A stretch of 64,000 nt of DNA from positions 1 through 64,000 of the forward strand of contig DATAZU010000017.1 in NCBI GenBank assembly GCA_036271875.1, read 5' to 3'. Positions 59,977-64,000 of this stretch are shown here, piece by piece (positions within the stretch are counted from its first letter, which is position 1; each line of letters starts with the position of its first letter). Position numbers and translations under genes: made by a program. Under the pieces are notes generated by a model that was not told the DNA's origin, ran no database searches, and was given only the letters and a program-made list of their open reading frames with translations. Origin of the DNA: Galbitalea sp036271875. GTDB taxonomy: Bacteria; Actinomycetota; Actinomycetes; Actinomycetales; Microbacteriaceae.

Positions 59977-61781
59977 GCTTCTCCTTCATCGAACGACATG
60001 AGCTGCACGTATTCCTCGATCATCGGCACCGCTTTGCGCACGGCGCGGAAGGTGCCGGACGAAACGATGCGGCCCGCTTCAAGTACGTGCACAACGTCGG
60101 CGTGCTGCACCGTCGAGAGGCGGTGCGCAATCACCACTACCGTCACCTGGCCGTGCAGCGCCCGAAGCCCCTCGCCAATGAAGGCCTCGGATGCGGCATC
60201 CAGTCCACTTGTCGCCTCGTCGAGCACGATCAGACGCGGGCGCACGTACAGGGCCCGTGCGAGTCCGATGCGCTGGATCTGGCCGCCGCTCAGGGCGTCC
60301 GCGTGCTTGCCGACGGAGGTGTCGACACCGTCAGGAAGGGTTGCGAGAAAGTCGGTGAGGAAGGCTGACGTGACGACCTCGCGGATGCGATCGTGGTCAA
60401 TTTGGGCCGGATCGACGCCGAGGGCGATGTTCTCCGCGATCGTGCCGGAAACCAGACCCGGCTTCTGCGGAACGTATGAGATCAGTCCGGCGCTCGCGGC
60501 GCGAAGGGCACGCGGCTCGATCCCGCCGATGCGCACCGTTCCGGCCTCGGGTGCCGAGAGCCCGAGGATGAGGTCGACGAGCGTCGTCTTGCCAGCGCCG
60601 GACGGACCGACCACGGCGACGAAATCCCCGGGCGTGATCTCGAGCGAGACATCGGAGAGCACGCGATCGGCGTCCCCGTAGCGGTAGTCGGCATGGGAGA
60701 TCGTCACGGGGAGCCCACCGGCCCCCGTCGGAACTGAGTCCGCGGGGACGACACGTTCGATCGGGTTGTCGCGGATCTCGGCGAGCATCGCTTGCGCGAG
60801 TTGCGAGCGCTCGGTGTTGATCTTGAGCGCGGCGATGGCGGTCTGCAGGGGAAGCAACGATCCCATGACCCGCACGCCGCCCGCGAGGAAAACGCCGAGC
60901 GTCGCCAGCCCGGAGGTCAGGTTTCCCGTGACCACCTGCACCCCGATGAACAGAACGACCCCGACGATCAGCGACGTCTCGATGACGTAGCGCGGCATTC
61001 CCGCGAGTAGTGCAAGTGTCGACCCGCTGCGGGCAACGCGCGTGCGCGCCGCCCTGATGCGACGCAGAAACAGGTCCTGCTTTCCGAGCACCGACAGCTC
61101 GCGGAAGGTGTCGAACGTGTCGGTGAGCGACCCAACGGTGATGACCGTGCCATCCGCTGCATCGTTTCCGGCCCGCTTGAGACTGCGACCGATGAAGAAC
61201 TGCATTCCGGCGATGATGAGGCCGAAGTATGCGAGCACGACGAGCGCCGTGAGCGGGCTCACGACGAAGAAACTGATCGCCAAAAGGAGCAGCAGGAAGC
61301 CCTCGCTCGCGATGTTGGCGACGTTGTTCAGCACGCCGGTGAACGCCCACGACATCGATTCGGTGATGGCGTACTGCAGGTCGGCCCTCGAGTGCTGCCG
61401 CAGATTCTCGAGGGACCCGAGCAGCAGGTATTCGGCGAGCTCGATCGCACTCCGCGCCTCGATGCCGGCGACGAATCGGGTGAGCGCCCGCATGAGCAGG
61501 ATCGACGCGAAGGCTTTGCCAACGAACACCGCGAGCACGATGACAACGAGCCACAGCATCTGGACCGGCGTGAAGGTCGGGATGGTGAACCCGAGCAGTT
61601 TGGCGGGAGCGGATGACGAACCGGCAACCTCGGTCGCCGCAATCGCCGCAATCAGACCGATGAAAAAGATACCGGCGACGTCGAGAACACCGACGAGCGC
61701 CCGGAAACAAAGGAGCGTGAAGTAGGTGACTCGCTCGCCTCGGGACAGGAAGCTCAGCGACCTCCTGGCGGCTGCAAGCAT
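59973..61781 (-). CDS. ABC exporter, lipid-linked oligosaccharide type (second of two)
   Basis: The 602-residue half-transporter has six TM helices (residues 20-320) and an ATPase domain with Walker A GPSGAGKTT (about 387-395), signature LSGGQIQRIG (about 494), Walker B LIVLDEATS and HRLS. It matches the protein at 50599-52407 in length and layout but is clearly diverged. It is coupled to the DUF2142 gene by a GTGA overlap. ATG at 61781 has TAGTCT six bases upstream, so it may be transcribed apart from the rfbA-glycosyltransferase pair. Confidence 0.88.
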   Translation of the reverse strand: MLAAARRSLSFLSRGERVTYFTLLCFRALVGVLDVAGIFFIGLIAAIAATEVAGSSSAPAKLLGFTIPTFTPVQMLWLVVIVLAVFVGKAFASILLMRALTRFVAGIEARSAIELAEYLLLGSLENLRQHSRADLQYAITESMSWAFTGVLNNVANIASEGFLLLLLAISFFVVSPLTALVVLAYFGLIIAGMQFFIGRSLKRAGNDAADGTVITVGSLTDTFDTFRELSVLGKQDLFLRRIRAARTRVARSGSTLALLAGMPRYVIETSLIVGVVLFIGVQVVTGNLTSGLATLGVFLAGGVRVMGSLLPLQTAIAALKINTERSQLAQAMLAEIRDNPIERVVPADSVPTGAGGLPVTISHADYRYGDADRVLSDVSLEITPGDFVAVVGPSGAGKTTLVDLILGLSAPEAGTVRIGGIEPRALRAASAGLISYVPQKPGLVSGTIAENIALGVDPAQIDHDRIREVVTSAFLTDFLATLPDGVDTSVGKHADALSGGQIQRIGLARALYVRPRLIVLDEATSGLDAASEAFIGEGLRALHGQVTVVVIAHRLSTVQHADVVHVLEAGRIVSSGTFRAVRKAVPMIEEYVQLMSFDEGEA

Positions 61782-61787
61782 CCCAAA

Positions 61788-61793
61788 AGACTA
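61788..61793 (-). promoter_or_regulatory. -10 element (TAGTCT) of a probable leaderless promoter
   Basis: On the minus strand TAGTCT ends six bases before the ABC exporter ATG at 61781, just beyond the stop of the upstream glycosyltransferase gene. Confidence 0.5.
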
Positions 61794-61795
61794 CC

Positions 61796-63169
61796 TCAGT
61801 GGTTTCGGCCCAAACGTCGACGCACCTTCGACAGAACGGTCAGCGGACCCGAGTTGCGAAGGTAGTGCCACGCCATCGCGATGTCGTGCCGAGGGCCGTG
61901 CGTCGGACGGGACCGGCCAGCGGTCGTCGCGAGTTCGCGCGCAACCCCGGTCGCCACGCCCCCCGGTCGATCGGCGGCGTGGTGGGGGTCTCGAACGAAG
62001 CCCACGAGCGGTTCGAGCACCCGATCCCAGGTGAAGTCCGCGGCGACGCGCCTGACGTTTGCGCGCGCCGTTTTCGCAAAACGCTCGTCGAACAGCACCT
62101 TCTCGAGCGCCGCCTCGAGCGCATCGACGTCGTTTGCCTGCACCACGATGCCGAGGCTCTCGCGCGCGACCAGGTCGGCCATGCTGTCACCCTCGGTCAC
62201 GACCATGGGGAGGTCGGCCCACAGATAGTCGAGGATGCGCGTGCGGAACGAGAATTCGGTCTCGACGTGCAACTGGTGGGTGCTCGCCCCCGCGGACGCC
62301 TCGAGCAGGTAGTTCTGCCGGTCGGCGAAATCGACCCAGCTGTCGTTGAAGAACACCGAGCTGTCTGTCGCGCCGAGCTCAGCGGCCAGCCGCCTGGACG
62401 ATGCGACGATTTCCATCTCATCGACGCCCGGATGCTTTGTCCCCAGGAAGAACAGCTTCGCCTGCGGCCTGCGCTTCGCGAGCGCCGCTATCGCCCGGAT
62501 GAGTGTGTGCGGATCGAACCAGCTGTAGATCCCGCCACCCCAGATCACGACGCGGTCGTCCGGCCCGATGCCGGGGCGCACGCCCTTCAGCACCTGCTTC
62601 TCGTGTATGGGCGGGGTGGCATCCAGTCCGAACGGCACGATGGACAGCAGGTTCACCAGGTGCGGATCGTTCTCGTAGGTTGCCGGGCTGAGGCGACCGA
62701 GCGTCGCCAGCTGACCAAGGTAGAACAGTCGCTGCCGATCCGAAGCACACAGAAAGAAGTCACCGGCGGCGAGTTGGCTGTTGAGCGCCCGCGCCGCGCG
62801 GGTGACCATGAGCTCCCAGGTGCCGCGAGGTTCCTCACGTCCCTGTTCGAGCATTTCGAGCTGCATCGGGTCGTAGATGTCGCAGATCACGATCTTGGTC
62901 GTGGTCTGCAGGGCTGCGAACTGGTCGCGCGCGTGACCCTGAAACAGGATGACGTCGGCCGCGCGCTCGAGTTCTGCGAAGCGGGCGTCCTCGCCGGGAC
63001 GCACTCGCTCGAGAGCGAACGGAGCGTCGCGCGGCTCGAGGTTGGTCGTGGTCATCAGCGTGACCGTGTGCTCAGCGCTCAGCGCGAGGGCCATGTTCCA
63101 GGACCGGATTGCGGGGCCGGCCATCTTTGCCCCGATCGGATCGCCGGTGATGAGAAGAACGTTGGTCAC
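61796..63169 (-). CDS. Glycosyltransferase, GT-B fold
   Basis: The 457-residue protein starts NVLLITGDPIGAKMAGPAIRSWNMA, an N-terminal GT-B pattern, and has a C-terminal donor domain (VVIWGGGIYSWFDPHTLIRAIAAL, FFNDSWVDFADRQNYLLEASAG, SFRTRILDYLWADLPMVVTEGD). It is longer than most GT4 proteins, with an extra basic helical tail of about 70 residues. GTG at 63169 overlaps the rfbA stop by four bases. It probably extends a rhamnose- or dTDP-sugar-containing glycan; that is inference from rfbA. Confidence 0.82.
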   Translation of the reverse strand: MTNVLLITGDPIGAKMAGPAIRSWNMALALSAEHTVTLMTTTNLEPRDAPFALERVRPGEDARFAELERAADVILFQGHARDQFAALQTTTKIVICDIYDPMQLEMLEQGREEPRGTWELMVTRAARALNSQLAAGDFFLCASDRQRLFYLGQLATLGRLSPATYENDPHLVNLLSIVPFGLDATPPIHEKQVLKGVRPGIGPDDRVVIWGGGIYSWFDPHTLIRAIAALAKRRPQAKLFFLGTKHPGVDEMEIVASSRRLAAELGATDSSVFFNDSWVDFADRQNYLLEASAGASTHQLHVETEFSFRTRILDYLWADLPMVVTEGDSMADLVARESLGIVVQANDVDALEAALEKVLFDERFAKTARANVRRVAADFTWDRVLEPLVGFVRDPHHAADRPGGVATGVARELATTAGRSRPTHGPRHDIAMAWHYLRNSGPLTVLSKVRRRLGRNH

Positions 63170-64000
63170 GGCGCGGTCGTCAGCAGGTCGGCGAGATAAC
63201 TTCCGTAACCACTCTTTCGCAAGGGTTCCGCGAGCTCGAGCAGCGCTGCATCCGAGATCCACCCCGCGCGCCACGCCACCTCTTCGACGCAGCCGATCTT
63301 GAAGCCCTGGCGATCCTCGATGACGCGCACGAACTCGCTCGCCTGGACCATCGACTCAAAGGTCCCGGTGTCGAGCCACGCAGTGCCCCGGTCGAGCACG
63401 TGCACCTGCAGGCGCTTTTCGTTCAGATAGCGTTCGTTGACGGTCGAGATTTCGAGCTCGCCCCGCGCGCTCGGCGAGATCGACCGTGCCACCTCGACGA
63501 CCGTGTTGTCGTAGAAGTACAGGCCGGGCACCGCATAGCTGCTCTTGGGCCTGGCCGGCTTCTCCTCGATCGAGAGCGCGGTGAACGACTCGTCGAACTC
63601 GACGACCCCGTATGCCCGGGGGTTCGCGACCTGGTGAGCGAAGATCAGCGCGCCGTCGATGTCGGTATTGGCAGCGAGGCTCGACCCGAGACCCGCACCG
63701 TGGAAGATGTTGTCGCCAAGTACGAGCGCGACCTTGTCCCGCCCGAGAAACTCCTCGCCAATGAGAAAGGCCTGCGCGAGACCGCCTGGTGACTCCTGGA
63801 TCGCGTAGCTCAGAGCAATTCCCAGCTCGCTGCCATCGCCGAGCAGTCGCTGGAATGCGGCCTGGTCATCGGGTGTCGTGATGATCAGAATGTCGCGGAT
63901 TCCCGCCTGCATCAGCGTCGACAGCGGGTAGTAGATCATCGGCTTGTCGTAGATCGGCATCAGTTGCTTGGAGATGCCCTTGGTGATGGGCCAGAGCCGA
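63166..64000 (-). CDS. rfbA: Glucose-1-phosphate thymidylyltransferase (5' end cut by window edge)
   Basis: RfbA/RmlA makes dTDP-glucose from glucose-1-P and dTTP, the first step to dTDP-rhamnose. The window contains all but the first 20 or so codons: it opens at RLWPITKGISKQLMPIYDKP, so the GGSGTRL nucleotide loop lies just outside. Visible are the active-site VLGDNIFHGAGLG, GVVEFDE, IEEKPARPKSSYAVPGLYFYD and WLDTGTFESM. The other dTDP-rhamnose genes probably follow to the right. It is coupled to the next glycosyltransferase gene by a GTGA overlap. Confidence 0.95.
   Translation of the reverse strand, partial: RLWPITKGISKQLMPIYDKPMIYYPLSTLMQAGIRDILIITTPDDQAAFQRLLGDGSELGIALSYAIQESPGGLAQAFLIGEEFLGRDKVALVLGDNIFHGAGLGSSLAANTDIDGALIFAHQVANPRAYGVVEFDESFTALSIEEKPARPKSSYAVPGLYFYDNTVVEVARSISPSARGELEISTVNERYLNEKRLQVHVLDRGTAWLDTGTFESMVQASEFVRVIEDRQGFKIGCVEEVAWRAGWISDAALLELAEPLRKSGYGSYLADLLTTAP

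Noticed and set aside
59077..60681. A 534-codon plus-strand open frame
   Set aside because: Antisense to the DUF2142 and ABC exporter genes, whose conserved motifs are clear; its product is low-complexity Arg/Ser-rich.
61799..63199. A 466-codon plus-strand open frame
   Set aside because: Antisense to a glycosyltransferase gene with good family motifs and coupled start; shadow frame.
1..64000. tRNA, rRNA, tmRNA, insertion sequences, phage, restriction-modification or toxin-antitoxin genes
   Set aside because: I scanned intergenic spaces and frames for T-arm motifs, transposase or integrase motifs and typical defence domains and found none; a tool-based RNA search would be decisive.

Overview
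The window is high-G+C DNA with densely packed genes, frequent GTG starts and many 4-base ATGA/GTGA overlaps. It carries actinobacterial marker genes: mtrA-mtrB-lpqB, a ComF-family gene, hpf, secA, an Rv3235-family protein, DUF3499, DUF5719 and a WhiB2-type protein. No mycolate or arabinogalactan genes appear, and a Flp/Tad-type SAF/CpaE pair sits at the left edge. This points to a Micrococcales actinobacterium, most likely Microbacteriaceae; no species is claimed. There are about 56 protein genes. I found no tRNA or rRNA gene, insertion sequence, prophage or CRISPR array. No gene-free stretch exceeds 300 bases; the longest is about 266 bp, between the whiB and GlxA-type genes.

Region 1 (1-3.0 kb) holds the edge of a pilus/secretion locus: a CpaE-like ATPase, a SAF-domain protein and a small excisionase-type HTH protein, followed by an unrecognised 199-aa protein. 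Region 2 (3.1-12.1 kb) is the conserved actinobacterial core: an Rv3235-family protein, secA, hpf, the ComF-family gene, lpqB, mtrB and mtrA. Region 3 (12.2-22.2 kb) is an envelope-stress type cluster (GPDPase membrane-domain protein, DUF4129, DUF4350, MoxR, DUF58 ... SpoIIM, RDD). It is split by an aquaporin gene and an MFS exporter/winged-helix regulator pair. Region 4 (22.2-35.5 kb) holds ahcY, a phosphomannomutase-like HAD enzyme, DUF3499, a degenerate zincin, DUF5719, a large membrane glycosyltransferase, whiB, a GlxA-type regulator, a lipoprotein, manA and an acyl-CoA dehydrogenase.

Region 5 (35.5-64 kb) is a large cell-surface glycan locus: two tandem Wzy/WaaL-type ligase/polymerases, about seven glycosyltransferases, galE, two acyltransferases, an LGFP-repeat exoprotein, two lipid-linked-oligosaccharide-type ABC exporters, a DUF2142 membrane protein and rfbA cut by the right edge. 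Five of its enzymes (a UDP-sugar 6-dehydrogenase, an EKP-type oxidoreductase, a PLP aminotransferase, a left-handed-beta-helix acetyltransferase and a UDP-GlcNAc 2-epimerase homologue) together match the known route to UDP-2,3-diacetamido-2,3-dideoxy-mannuronic acid. That suggests an acidic diacetamido-uronic polymer.

Two patterns cross the whole window. First, about fifteen genes have a TANNNT hexamer (mostly TAGNNT) ending exactly 6 or 7 bases before the start codon, the arrangement expected for leaderless mRNAs; in two cases the TAG is also the stop codon of the upstream gene. Second, two intergenic hairpins with unrelated stems share the same 14-base loop core, suggesting a small repeat family.
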